DNA from: Psychrobacter sp. NG25
GTDB taxonomy: Bacteria; Pseudomonadota; Gammaproteobacteria; Pseudomonadales; Moraxellaceae
DNA length: 64,000 nucleotides
Direction: 5' to 3'
NCBI RefSeq assembly: GCF_015234355.1
Contig: NZ_JADGMV010000004.1
Coordinates: 62,001 to 126,000 of the forward strand
Below, piece after piece: positions 9,338 to 18,461 of this stretch. Below the pieces are notes generated by a model that saw only the letters and a list, made by a program, of their open reading frames with translations, was not told the DNA's origin and did not search any database. Each line of letters begins with the position of its first letter. The first letter of the stretch is position 1. Position numbers and translations under genes: made by a program.

Positions 9338-9793
9338 CTATTTATGCAAACTCGGCTTGGCTTTGCCTTTGTTCTTTGGCTTGACATCTTTTACACCAAC
9401 CAACGGCATGCCAGCACCTTGCCAACCACCAACACCACCTTCTAAGCGGTAGACGTCATCTTTACCGATCATCTGAATCGCAGCGCCTGCTTGCACACCC
9501 ATATCACAGATAATAATGACGGGTTGCTCAATGGCACGAATTTCTTCTATGCGGTCTTTGAGATCAGTGAAAGGTATGTTGCGGCTGCCTTGGATATAAC
9601 CTGATTCAAACTTCTTTTTGGCACGAATATCGATCAGCTGCGCATTTTGCGAGTTAACCATCATACCAAGGGTATTAGGCGATATTTTTCTGCCGCTACG
9701 TTTGTTTTCAATAGCAAAAAATAGCACGGCAAGTACGGCCAATATACCAAATAAAAACGGGTGGTTGCCCACAAAATCCAGCGCACGATCCAA
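9338..9793 (-). CDS. Membrane-anchored rhodanese-like protein (YibN type)
   Basis: Single-domain rhodanese fold with an N-terminal membrane anchor (FLFGILAVLAVLFFAIEN). The domain runs through LIDIRAKKKFESGYIQGSRNIP to EGGVGGWQGAGMPL, and the candidate catalytic Cys is in VIIICDMGVQAG. The usual function is sulfur transfer, with the substrate unknown. I place the start at a TTG (9793) that has GGAGG 6 nt upstream. It yields about 151 residues beginning DRALDFVGNHP, as in YibN relatives. The upstream in-frame ATG at 9856 adds 21 residues without a good ribosome binding site. Its position next to grxC-secB supports the family call. Confidence 0.87.
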   Translation of the reverse strand: MDRALDFVGNHPFLFGILAVLAVLFFAIENKRSGRKISPNTLGMMVNSQNAQLIDIRAKKKFESGYIQGSRNIPFTDLKDRIEEIRAIEQPVIIICDMGVQAGAAIQMIGKDDVYRLEGGVGGWQGAGMPLVGVKDVKPKNKGKAKPSLHK

Positions 9794-9935
9794 ACCATAC
9801 CTCCAAAAAATAAGTGTTCTGTTAAGCCGAGAAGCCAGCCCAACGATATTGAACAAGGCGCTATTATACCGATTAGACCATCCATAGTAAACGTGTGATG
9901 GTCAACCTAGTGATGAACGATTAGTAAGGCCGCGA

Positions 9936-11039
9936 TTAATAAGGTTTAGTATCGGCCTCTTCTCTAAGGGTCACAAGGTTTTCGACACGGCGCTGCAATA
10001 CTTCACCATCAGCCACGGCTTGCCATAATGCGCAGCCTTTGCTGTTGTGAGTGTGACGACAATCGCGGAACTGACAGTAACCAGCCAGGGGTGCTAGCTC
10101 AACGAAGCCAGATATAATATCATCTGGACTCAAATGCCAAATACCATACTCACGGATACCGGGCGTATCGACGATGCCACCTTGAGTCAAGTCGTCTGGA
10201 TTAAACGGCAATAAGCGGCTGGTGGTGGTGGTGTGCTGACCGAGCTTCGAGTTTTCAGAGATGATGTTTACCACTTGACCTGATTCTGGCAGCAGTGCAT
10301 TAATTAAGCTGCTTTTACCAACACCAGATTGTCCTGCAAAAATAACCAGTTTTTTGTCTATGTATCGTTTTAGCTCATCCAGTCCTTCTTGCTCATCGCT
10401 ATCAGCGACGTTTTCAGGGCAGTCGACTGAGGTTAAGACGCTCTCATACCCAAGTGCTGCATATTGTGCCAACAACTCATTGGTATCGACGCCGTTTTCT
10501 TGCGCCAGTAAATCGGCTTTGTTCAGTACTAATAATGGCTTCACATCAGCAAGATGACAAACCACTAGATAGCGATCAATCAGTGTGGGTGCCGCAGCAG
10601 GCAGTGGCGCAAAGACAATGGCCAAAATATCGACGTTGGCAGCGACAGGTTTGAGCTTATGATAGCGGTCAGGTCGAGAGACCAGCGAGGTGCGTGGTTT
10701 GACAGACTCAATACGGCCAAACCCTGTATTGGAGTCGGCATTCCAGCGCACTTGATCACCAGCCGCTAGCATCGGCAGGTTGGTACGCACATGACAACGC
10801 CAAATATCACCCAACTCAAGCGTTTGCCAAAACGGCTCAGGATCATCAGGCCCAATCTCTGGCTGCTCAGGTATCACAGCAGGCAAACTGGTGACTTGTA
10901 CCTCTAGTTGCTTACCGTAATGCGCCATGACCACGCCATCCATCAAACTGTCATCGATGCTGTCTTGACTTAACAATTGCTGCTTATCGATGCGACGAAT
11001 CTGCTGTTTGGTCAGTTTGCGTTGCCGGATTAATGCCAT
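9936..11039 (-). CDS. rsgA: Ribosome small-subunit GTPase RsgA
   Basis: Circularly permuted GTPase (367 residues) that tests late 30S subunit maturation. An N-terminal OB-fold carries the permuted G motifs: NKAD (G4) comes first, then the P-loop GQSGVGKSS and the DTPG motif. The C-terminal zinc-binding block is Y-C-Q-F-R-D-C-R-H-T-H followed by G-C-A-L. An AGGT box lies 8 nt before the ATG. It is transcribed divergently from orn, and RsgA/Orn neighbourhood is conserved in gammaproteobacteria. Confidence 0.96.
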   Translation of the reverse strand: MALIRQRKLTKQQIRRIDKQQLLSQDSIDDSLMDGVVMAHYGKQLEVQVTSLPAVIPEQPEIGPDDPEPFWQTLELGDIWRCHVRTNLPMLAAGDQVRWNADSNTGFGRIESVKPRTSLVSRPDRYHKLKPVAANVDILAIVFAPLPAAAPTLIDRYLVVCHLADVKPLLVLNKADLLAQENGVDTNELLAQYAALGYESVLTSVDCPENVADSDEQEGLDELKRYIDKKLVIFAGQSGVGKSSLINALLPESGQVVNIISENSKLGQHTTTTSRLLPFNPDDLTQGGIVDTPGIREYGIWHLSPDDIISGFVELAPLAGYCQFRDCRHTHNSKGCALWQAVADGEVLQRRVENLVTLREEADTKPY

Positions 11040-11267
11040 GGGTTTGAACCTATTAAAAAAATATTGCTAAGTGTAGCGTGAAAATTTGCTAACATACAGC
11101 CTAAAGCGCCTATACCAGACGGTGGTTTTGTAATGTTTTGGGTTTTTGAGACGTTATGAATCCGTCAGCGCAACATAATATCATTTGAGCATGACCATTT
11201 ATATGTGGTTTATTTAGTTCAGATTGCCCCAAAGTTGTTCCAAGCTTTATTGACCATAGGACAAAAT

Positions 11268-11855
11268 ATGAGTACCGATGACCATCCCAATAAAATTAAA
11301 ATCAGAAACCAAGGCAAAAAAGGGCTGGTATGGATTGACCTAGAAATGACAGGTCTTGATACCGTCAATGACGAGATTATTGAGATTGCCACTGTCGTTA
11401 CTGACGAAGATTTGAATGTACTTGCCGAAGGCCCGGTGTTTGCCATTAAGGTATCTGATCAAGTCTTAAATAAGATGGATGACTGGAATACCAAGCAACA
11501 TGGTCAGTCAGGGTTGGTCGACCGTGTGCGTCGCAGTACCGTGACATTGGCAGAAGCCGAAGCTGAGACCATTAAGTTTTTAAACAAATGGGTCGATAGC
11601 GGCAAGTCGCCAATGTGTGGCAACTCAATCTGTCAAGACCGTCGATTTATGGCGCGCCAAATGCCAGAGCTTGAGCGTTTCTTCCATTATCGCAATCTAG
11701 ATGTGTCGTCGGTTAAAGAGCTTTGCTTCCGCTGGCGCCCTGATATCTTAAGAAACTTTGAAAAAGGCGGCAGTCATTTAGCCCTAGATGATATTCGTGA
11801 TTCTATCCGTGAGCTAAAACACTATCGTCAGCATTTCTTTAAGTTAATTCCTTAA
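11268..11855 (+). CDS. orn: Oligoribonuclease
   Basis: DEDDh 3'-5' exoribonuclease that degrades dinucleotides, including the pGpG produced from c-di-GMP. Catalytic acidic residues lie in [10 protein letters not shown], in '[19 protein letters not shown]', and in '[17 protein letters not shown]', which includes the His and final Asp. I choose ATG 11268 with AGGA 6 nt upstream (195 residues). An in-frame GTG at 11205 would add 21 residues with no ribosome binding site. The N-terminal roughly 15 polar residues are extra relative to Escherichia coli Orn. Confidence 0.96.
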   Translation: MSTDDHPNKIKIRNQGKKGLVWIDLEMTGLDTVNDEIIEIATVVTDEDLNVLAEGPVFAIKVSDQVLNKMDDWNTKQHGQSGLVDRVRRSTVTLAEAEAETIKFLNKWVDSGKSPMCGNSICQDRRFMARQMPELERFFHYRNLDVSSVKELCFRWRPDILRNFEKGGSHLALDDIRDSIRELKHYRQHFFKLIP

Positions 11856-11898
11856 AACGGAAAGTGCTCTAGATACAAGCGAGCAGTTGCGAGAGAGT

Positions 11899-11940
11899 AA
11901 AAAGGGTCTGTTGATAGTTCAACAGACCCTTTTTGTTTTT
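11899..11940. terminator. Bidirectional terminator between orn and lpxH
   Basis: A long perfect stem (AAAGGGTCTGTTGA at 11901-11914 with TCAACAGACCCTTT at 11919-11932) has a 4-nt loop and T runs on both strands. It serves convergent orn and lpxH. Confidence 0.92.
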
Positions 11941-11962
11941 TAATATATATGCAAAAGCTACA

Positions 11963-12817
11963 TCAAACGAGTGCTTTAAACTCAAACAATCCAAACTCAG
12001 TATCATTATTACTAAAACTGTCACTTGATTGTTCATCACCTATCACTGCACCAATAACGGCACTGACTTTCGGCTGGCGTGTTTCTGTATCTAGTAGTCG
12101 CCAATCACCTAAGACATAACGGATTTTATCATTGGCAGCTTGATGAATGTCTGGACGATGCGTGTGCCCATGTAATAAGGCATCATTATCAGCCATTACT
12201 GTACTGACCGCGTCTGCATTGACATCCATAATATGGGTGGCTTTATTGGCATTATTTCTCTGACTCTTCTGTCGCATTTTATCAGCGATTGCCAAGCGTT
12301 TTTCTAACGATTTATTGAGTAAATACCATTGAGTCAAACGGTTGCGCATTATTTTACGAAAGAACTGATATTTTTTATCATCGGTACAGAGCGCATCGCC
12401 ATGCTCTAATCGGTAGTTTTTCTGCCCAACGTTTAGGATGTATGGCTCATAAATAAGCTCACCACCGAATAAATTACAAAATGGTTGATCTAACAAGAAA
12501 TCACGATTGCCATGCATTACTAAAATCTCACAGCCAGCCACTCGCAGTGCTTTTAATTTCACGATGAGCGGGGTGAGCCAATGGGTTTGGCGTTCATCCT
12601 CTGACAACGATAGATAAACATCATCACCTAGCCATACTTCGAACCAATCACCCAAGATAAACAGGCGCTTGAGAGCAGGTAGGGCAAGGCAATCGTCAAG
12701 CAGTGCCAAAAAAGCCTGCACTAAGGCAGGCTCTTCAGGCGATAAATGCAAATCGCTAATCAAAACTTGGCGCACCTCGTGAGGGCGGGTCGTGATTAAA
12801 TGATTAAAAGTTTGCAT
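11963..12817 (-). CDS. lpxH: UDP-2,3-diacylglucosamine diphosphatase
   Basis: Manganese metallophosphoesterase of lipid A synthesis that hydrolyses UDP-2,3-diacylglucosamine to lipid X at the inner-membrane surface. Metal-binding motifs appear in order: SDLHL, GDWFEVWLGDD, HGNRD, EHGDALCTDD and GHTHRPDIH. At 284 residues it is about 40 longer than Escherichia coli LpxH. The extra length is a polar tail around an insertion that includes 'IMDVNADAVSTVMADND' and the acidic C terminus. It lies 98 nt downstream of ppiB on the same strand, the usual ppiB-lpxH pairing. Confidence 0.95.
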   Translation of the reverse strand: MQTFNHLITTRPHEVRQVLISDLHLSPEEPALVQAFLALLDDCLALPALKRLFILGDWFEVWLGDDVYLSLSEDERQTHWLTPLIVKLKALRVAGCEILVMHGNRDFLLDQPFCNLFGGELIYEPYILNVGQKNYRLEHGDALCTDDKKYQFFRKIMRNRLTQWYLLNKSLEKRLAIADKMRQKSQRNNANKATHIMDVNADAVSTVMADNDALLHGHTHRPDIHQAANDKIRYVLGDWRLLDTETRQPKVSAVIGAVIGDEQSSDSFSNNDTEFGLFEFKALV

Positions 12818-12915
12818 TTATCTTTATCCTCGTGACTTATCAGAATGCTCTTTTGAAAAGTTATTCTAATAAGTGCTTATTGAGTAAATACTACTTAACT
12901 GCTAATGAGAGACAA

Positions 12916-13431
12916 TTACTGAGTAATGATAGTCGCTGAGTTGATAACGACTGGCTCTTTTGGCACATCAGCATGCATACCGAAACGACCTGTTGGTACG
13001 CCGCGCATTTTTTCGATGACATCCATACCGCTTGTGACTTTACCAAATACAGTATAGCCCCAACCTTGCATGTTTTTGCCAGTGTGGTTTAGGAAGTCGT
13101 TGTCTTTTACGTTTACGAAGAACTGGCTGGTTGCTGAATGCGGATCTTGCGTACGCGCCATCGCAATCGTACCTTTGTCATTCTTTAGACCGTTGTCTGC
13201 TTCGTTTTCAACTGGAGCATTGGTTGGTTTTTCATTCATTTCAGCGTCCATTCCGCCGCCTTGAATCATGAAACCATCAATGATGCGATGAAAAATCGTA
13301 CCGTCATATTGACCCGATTTTACATAGTTCAAAAAGTTTTCTACGGTTTTTGGCGCTTTTTCTTCATTGAGTTCGATAACGATCGCACCCATACTGGTGT
13401 CTAGTTCTACTACTGGTGGCATGTCTACCAT
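12916..13431 (-). CDS. ppiB: Peptidyl-prolyl cis-trans isomerase B (cyclophilin)
   Basis: Cytoplasmic cyclophilin (171 residues) without a signal peptide. Its core includes '[29 protein letters not shown]', '[17 protein letters not shown]' and '[17 protein letters not shown]', with the catalytic Arg in FHRII. AGGA lies 7-8 nt before the ATG at 13431. It is probably cotranscribed with lpxH and divergent from glnS. Confidence 0.95.
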   Translation of the reverse strand: MVDMPPVVELDTSMGAIVIELNEEKAPKTVENFLNYVKSGQYDGTIFHRIIDGFMIQGGGMDAEMNEKPTNAPVENEADNGLKNDKGTIAMARTQDPHSATSQFFVNVKDNDFLNHTGKNMQGWGYTVFGKVTSGMDVIEKMRGVPTGRFGMHADVPKEPVVINSATIITQ

Positions 13432-13704
13432 GGGGTATTCCTTTTTGATTACGGCGCCTTAAATGACGCTGTCAAGTGGTGGATAAAAAGTTGGTTAATA
13501 AAAAGTCATGGGTAGTCTAACGGCTTTTTTAGTCTGTGTCATGTATCAGGCTGTTAATGCGTTCGCAAAAGCTGATAGAATAACGCAACTTTAACTTTTT
13601 ATTATCATTTTTGATAACCTGTTTTTAATAGTTTGGTTTGAATTTTCCATGATGTGTGATGGCATGCATCATGAACTGACAATTTGCGTTAGGAGCAATA
13701 CCCG

Positions 13705-15444
13705 ATGAGTGAGAACTCAAGCAATAATGCACAAAAAGACGAACACAAAAACGACTTTATTCGTAATATTATTCGTGACGATATCAAAGCGCAAAAACAG
13801 CAACAGATTGTGACGCGTTTTCCGCCTGAGCCAAACGGCTACCTACATTTGGGTCATGTAAAATCTATCTGTTTAAACTTTGGTGTGGCCAAAGAATTCG
13901 ACGGTGTGTGTAACCTGCGTTTTGATGACACCAACCCAACGGCAGAAAAGCAAGACTTCATCGATAACATCGAAAATGATGTGAAATGGCTAGGATTTGA
14001 GTGGTCAGGTGAAGCGCACCATGCGTCAGGCTACTTTGATCAGTTGCATGGATGGGCCGTACAGTTGATTGAACAAGGTGATGCGTATGTTGACTTGCAA
14101 TCGCCTGAACAGATGAAAGAAAACCGTGGCTCATTCAATGAGGCAGGCACGCCGTCTCCGCAGCGTGACGCCAGTGTTGAAGAAAACCTAGCGCTCTTTA
14201 ATGATATGAAAGACGGCAAGTATACTGAGGGCAAAGCAGTGCTGCGCGCCAAGATTGATATGGCAAGCCCAAACATGAACATGCGTGACCCTGTCATCTA
14301 CCGTGTCATGCATCAAGCGCATCATCAAACAGGGGATAAGTGGTGCATCTATCCTATGTATGATTTTGCACATCCGCTCTCTGATGCGCTCGAAGGGATT
14401 ACTCACTCACTATGTACGCTAGAGTTTGAAGACCATCGCCCGTTCTATGATTGGGTCATCGAAAAAGTTGGTTTTGCCACGCCGCCGCACCAGTACGAGT
14501 TTAGTCGCTTAAATGTGGACCATACATTGACCAGTAAACGCAAACTTAAGCAATTGGTTGATGAAAGTATCGTTAGTGGTTGGGATGATCCGCGTATGCC
14601 GACGGTCGCTGGTATGCGTCGCCGTGGTTATACGCCAGAGGGTTTACGTGACTTCTGTGAGCGTGTAGGCGTGACGAAAGTAGATAGCGTGGTTGATTTT
14701 CGCTTATTAGAGTTTAGTATTCGTCAATCGTTAGAGACGACCACTGCCCGTGGTATGGCAGTACTCAAGCCATTAAAAGTGACCATTACTAACTTTGCGG
14801 AAGCGGTTAGCAGCTGGGAATCTCTAAAAGCGGATAGTGTTAACGCGCGTTTTGATGCTGCCGCACAAACCTTATGGTTGACTCAGCCGAACCATCCTAA
14901 TGTCGATATGGGCGAGCGTGAAATCCCATTCACCGAGACGATATATATCGATCAAGGCGATTACGAGATTGTACCGCCAGCAGGCTATAAGCGTTTGTCA
15001 CCAGAAAAGCCAGAAATCCGCTTGCGTAATACCTATGTGTTGGCAGTGACTGAGCATATTACGGATGAAGCGGGCAATGTGGTCGAGCTAAAAGCCACCA
15101 TTGATCCGACTACTTTGGGTCAAAATCCCGAAGGCCGTAAGGTCAAGGGGGTCATTCATTGGGTATCGGCCAGTCAAGGCGTTCCAGCAACGGTACGCAT
15201 GTATGAGCAGTTATTTAGTGTTGAAGACCCAAGCAGCGTTGCTGACGTCCATCAAGCATTGAACCCTAACTCGTTAACTGAACTCAATGCCGTAGTTGAG
15301 CCATCACTTGCCAATGCTGATGCTGGCACGCGTTTTCAGTTTGAGCGTGAGGGCTACTTTATCTCTGATAGCGAAGACCACAGCACGGATAAACCAGTCT
15401 TTAACCAAATCGTTAGCTTACGCGACAGTTATAAACCTGCTTAA
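13705..15444 (+). CDS. glnS: Glutaminyl-tRNA synthetase
   Basis: Class I aminoacyl-tRNA synthetase (579 residues) that charges tRNA-Gln. The HIGH-type motif is in FPPEPNGYLHLGHVKSI, and the KMSKS-type motif is LTSKRKL in 'VDHTLTSKRKLKQL'. The C-terminal anticodon-binding beta barrels are complete (about 350-579). AGGAG is 9 nt upstream of the ATG. It ends in a clear terminator. Confidence 0.97.
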   Translation: MSENSSNNAQKDEHKNDFIRNIIRDDIKAQKQQQIVTRFPPEPNGYLHLGHVKSICLNFGVAKEFDGVCNLRFDDTNPTAEKQDFIDNIENDVKWLGFEWSGEAHHASGYFDQLHGWAVQLIEQGDAYVDLQSPEQMKENRGSFNEAGTPSPQRDASVEENLALFNDMKDGKYTEGKAVLRAKIDMASPNMNMRDPVIYRVMHQAHHQTGDKWCIYPMYDFAHPLSDALEGITHSLCTLEFEDHRPFYDWVIEKVGFATPPHQYEFSRLNVDHTLTSKRKLKQLVDESIVSGWDDPRMPTVAGMRRRGYTPEGLRDFCERVGVTKVDSVVDFRLLEFSIRQSLETTTARGMAVLKPLKVTITNFAEAVSSWESLKADSVNARFDAAAQTLWLTQPNHPNVDMGEREIPFTETIYIDQGDYEIVPPAGYKRLSPEKPEIRLRNTYVLAVTEHITDEAGNVVELKATIDPTTLGQNPEGRKVKGVIHWVSASQGVPATVRMYEQLFSVEDPSSVADVHQALNPNSLTELNAVVEPSLANADAGTRFQFEREGYFISDSEDHSTDKPVFNQIVSLRDSYKPA

Positions 15445-15511
15445 TGCGTAACAAGCCATGCAAATAACGTTTGTTTTGAGACAATACTGAACAATAGTAG
15501 TTTGCAAGCCT

Positions 15512-15545
15512 GCCCATTTCTAGTACGCTAGGGATGGGCTTTTTT
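15512..15545 (+). terminator. Terminator of glnS
   Basis: A 12-bp stem (GCCCATTTCTAG / CTAGGGATGGGC, two G-T wobbles) with a TACG tetraloop is followed by six T. Confidence 0.92.
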
Positions 15546-15589
15546 GTGCATCTGTAAAGTTGAGTATCGTAATATTTAAGGAAATGAGA

Positions 15590-16360
15590 ATGGCAAAGTT
15601 TTTAAACAGTAGTGGTACGACTTATCATTTAGAAGAATTAATTAAAAATGCCTCTGATAGGCTGATTATTATTAGTCCGTATCTAAAGCTTAATGAGCGT
15701 ATTAAAGAATTATTAGAAGACCGTAATCGTCTCAAAATTGATATTAGAATCGTTTATGGTAAAAATGATCTACACCCTGAAGAAATAAATTGGCTCAAAA
15801 ACTTAACCTTTATTCGTACCAGTTTTTGCAAAAATTTGCATGCGAAATGCTATCTGAATGAAAATGAGTGCATCATTACCAGTCTGAACCTTTATGAGTT
15901 TAGCCAAGTCAATAATAATGAAATGGGCGTGCTGATTTATCGTAATGAAGACAGTAAGCTTTACGCCGACACTTATGAGGAAGCCCAACGCATCATCCGA
16001 ATCAGTGACGAAGTGAGAATGTCACTTGAAAAAGTGACTGAAATTGAATCTGGAACGGATGCTAGCTCTAATAACAAAGCCGCACCTAGTCATACGACAG
16101 TGAATACTAACGCTAATACAACGGCAAAACCTACGACAGAAGCGGCGATTCCGAATTACTCTAGGTTGACGACTGCCAAGCTTGCTAAAGAGCTTGGGTT
16201 CAAAACTCAGGCATTAAATGATAAGCTGCTTGCAGCCGGTTATTTAGAAGCGCAAGAAGGTGAGTTGGTCTTAACAGATGCTGGACGTGCAGCTGGTGGC
16301 ACTAGCAAAAAGGGCAAGTTTGGTGAATTTTGCTTATGGGATGCAGGGATGGTCATCTAG
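15590..16360 (+). CDS. PLD-like protein with C-terminal winged-helix-like tail
   Basis: 256 residues from ATG 15590 (AAGGAA 6 nt upstream; the earlier ATG at 15584 and TTG at 15560 lack a suitably spaced site). The N-terminal about 150 residues have the look of a phospholipase D-superfamily fold: 'RLIIISPYLKLNERI', and a single H-x-K motif in 'NLHAKCYLNENECIITSLNLYEFS', followed by 'NNEMGVLIY'. A Ser/Thr/Asn-rich linker (about 160-190) leads to a compact tail (RLTTAKLAKELGFKTQALNDKL) that resembles a helix-turn-helix, ending 'GKFGEFCLWDAGMVI'. Only one H-x-K is present, so an active enzyme would need a dimer. I do not know its function. No partner gene is adjacent. Confidence 0.7.
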   Translation: MAKFLNSSGTTYHLEELIKNASDRLIIISPYLKLNERIKELLEDRNRLKIDIRIVYGKNDLHPEEINWLKNLTFIRTSFCKNLHAKCYLNENECIITSLNLYEFSQVNNNEMGVLIYRNEDSKLYADTYEEAQRIIRISDEVRMSLEKVTEIESGTDASSNNKAAPSHTTVNTNANTTAKPTTEAAIPNYSRLTTAKLAKELGFKTQALNDKLLAAGYLEAQEGELVLTDAGRAAGGTSKKGKFGEFCLWDAGMVI

Positions 16361-16582
16361 TTGATTCTCTAGAAATGTATGGGTTTATTTATTGCCAAAT
16401 AGAATAAGCGCATTACAATCCTTCACAAGACAGTCATAACCAGTTTGTTAAGATAGAATGAGTTTTTTGCTGACGTGCTTTACGTTATTGTGTAGTATCT
16501 GACTGAGTATGTTGATAATAATAGAGAGTGTGGATATCTATGGATACTAGCACTAATCACTAACAAAGCTAAGGAATCAAGA

Positions 16583-17221
16583 ATGGCACATTTACGTTTA
16601 GGCGATACCGCACCAAATTTTGACGCTACCACGACAGACGGTGACATCAACTTCCACGAGTGGGCAGGTGATAACTGGGTTGTTTTCTTTTCACATCCAG
16701 CTGATTTCACGCCAGTTTGTACGACTGAGCTTGGTCGTGCGGCTGCGCTTAATGGCGAGTTTCAAAAGCGTGGTGTTAAACCAATCTGTATCTCAGTTGA
16801 TGGTATAGATGATCATCATGCTTGGGCAAAAGATATCGGTGAGACACAAGGGACCGAGCTGAATTTCCCAATCATTGCCGATCCAAATAAAGAAGTCGCT
16901 GAATTGTATGACATGATGCATCCAAATGCAGACAGCACTCATACCGTACGCAGCGTTTTCATCATTGATCCAAACAAAAAAATCCGCTTAACCTTAACGT
17001 ATCCTGCGAGCTGTGGTCGCAACTTTGACGAGATTCTTCGCGTTATCGATGCTCTGCAACTGTCTGACGAATATAATATCGCGACGCCTGTAGACTGGAA
17101 AGATGGTGATGACGTGATCATTCCACCAAGTGTCAAAAACGAAGATATCGCTGCTAAGTATCCTAAAGGCTATACCGAGGTGAAACCTTATCTACGTACC
17201 ACACCTGCACCAAATAAGTAA
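16583..17221 (+). CDS. Peroxiredoxin, Prx6 (1-Cys) class
   Basis: Thiol peroxidase (212 residues). The peroxidatic Cys46 lies in HPADFTPVCTTELGR, and the C-terminal extension beyond residue 150 is that of the Prx6 class (SYPASxGRNFDEILRVIDALQL-like block, then VDWKDGDDVIIPP). A further Cys sits in 'YPASCGRNFDE'. The enzyme reduces hydrogen and organic peroxides; its electron donor cannot be read from the sequence. GGAA precedes the ATG. It is monocistronic, with its own terminator. Confidence 0.93.
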   Translation: MAHLRLGDTAPNFDATTTDGDINFHEWAGDNWVVFFSHPADFTPVCTTELGRAAALNGEFQKRGVKPICISVDGIDDHHAWAKDIGETQGTELNFPIIADPNKEVAELYDMMHPNADSTHTVRSVFIIDPNKKIRLTLTYPASCGRNFDEILRVIDALQLSDEYNIATPVDWKDGDDVIIPPSVKNEDIAAKYPKGYTEVKPYLRTTPAPNK

Positions 17222-17254
17222 GTTGAGCGTACTTGCCCTGTGATAATAGATATT

Positions 17255-17286
17255 AAGCCCTATAACGTTACGTTATGGGGCTTTTT
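17255..17286 (+). terminator. Terminator of the peroxiredoxin gene
   Basis: Arms AAGCCC.ATAACG and CGTTAT.GGGGCTT around a 3-nt loop are followed by a T run. Confidence 0.88.
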
Positions 17287-17465
17287 GTTGCTCATATAAT
17301 AACCAGCGTTGGGTTTAGCAGTTGACTGACTATATGATGGAAAAAGAACCATAGATTATGTCTAGGTAATATCATCTTTGAATGATATATTTTTAATGAG
17401 CGTTATCTACTATAAAAACCAACAGCATTCATTCGCTCTTCAATCCATATTTTAAGGAGTTTGCC

Positions 17466-18128
17466 ATGAAAAAACTATACGTCACCCGTACTGCACCGAA
17501 TCCACGTAAAGCACTTATTTTATTAGCATCAAAAGGTATTGATGTTGATGACATGGACGATATTGATGTTATTGACATAGATTTTGCTGCTAATGAGCAG
17601 AATTCAGATGAGTTCACTGCAATGAACCCGATGCGTACTGTGCCAGTGCTCAAGTTGGGTGATGGTACGATACTTAATGATTCACAGGCCGTGTGCGAAT
17701 ACCTCGACCGCGTCTATGGTGAGCGCTCTGTGATGGGTAATGATGTCATACAACGCGCACAAGTTTGTTCTATGCGCCGCATTGCAGAGTTTGAAGTGTT
17801 ATATAACTTCATGTTGGCGTTTCAGCACAGTAATCCCGCGAAAGCCCAACGTGTTGAACAAGTGCCAGAGTTTGTTGCTCCATCTATCGCACGAGGGGTC
17901 AAAACACTCGCTTATTTTGAAAACATACTAGAAGGCTGCGAGTATTTGGTCGGTGATCAATTGAGTTTTGCTGATATTGTTCTATATATAGGTTTAGACT
18001 TTGGTAAAGTGCTCAAGGTTGATCCTAATGAGCAAGGTGAAAATATTGCCCGTTTTTATCATATGATGAATGAGCGGTTTAGTATCAAAAACATGGCAAA
18101 AGCCAAACCTGCTCACAAAGAGGACTGA
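17466..18128 (+). CDS. Glutathione S-transferase family protein
   Basis: 220 residues with an N-terminal thioredoxin-like domain (MKKLYVTRTAPNPRKALILL; then NPMRTVPVLKLGDGTILNDSQAVCEYLD, the cis-Pro and the Glu/Asp-Ser GSH-binding pair). An all-helical C-terminal domain contains 'LVGDQLSFADIVLYIGLDFGK'. The substrate is unknown. AAGGAG lies 7-8 nt before the ATG. An insertion rich in Asp (DVDDMDDIDVIDID) in the first domain is unusual. It is a stand-alone gene. Confidence 0.88.
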   Translation: MKKLYVTRTAPNPRKALILLASKGIDVDDMDDIDVIDIDFAANEQNSDEFTAMNPMRTVPVLKLGDGTILNDSQAVCEYLDRVYGERSVMGNDVIQRAQVCSMRRIAEFEVLYNFMLAFQHSNPAKAQRVEQVPEFVAPSIARGVKTLAYFENILEGCEYLVGDQLSFADIVLYIGLDFGKVLKVDPNEQGENIARFYHMMNERFSIKNMAKAKPAHKED

Positions 18129-18164
18129 GGCAAACACTAAAAATTAAAAATCATCTATAATCAG

Positions 18165-18211
18165 CGGTCTTAAGTAGTTGATAGTACTGTCAACTACTTA
18201 AGATCGTTTTT
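18165..18211 (+). terminator. Terminator after the GST gene
   Basis: A 17-bp stem (18165-18181 with 18190-18206, one wobble; the core is CTTAAGTAGTTGA) is followed by TTTTT. It is the main feature of the 333-nt gap before the lipoprotein gene. In the rest (18212-18461) I see only an A/T-rich leader and a short inverted 'CCGTAGG..' region of no clear meaning. Confidence 0.9.
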
Positions 18212-18461
18212 ATGGATGGATGGCACGTAAGAATAATCTGTAAATAGCAGTTACTATGACTACATAAAATTAAACACTTCGTTACAACCACCGTAGGCAT
18301 CAGCGCTATAGTGGTGAAATCGTTACGGTTTTTGTGTTAGATACTGTTTGCTATATGACCCTAAAATTCGTAATCTACTCTCAAAGAGTTGATAGTTTAA
18401 AGCTTAGTTTTGCAAAAAGGATAATCACGATGCATGTGAGTAGCCAAAAGGTACGATTGTT

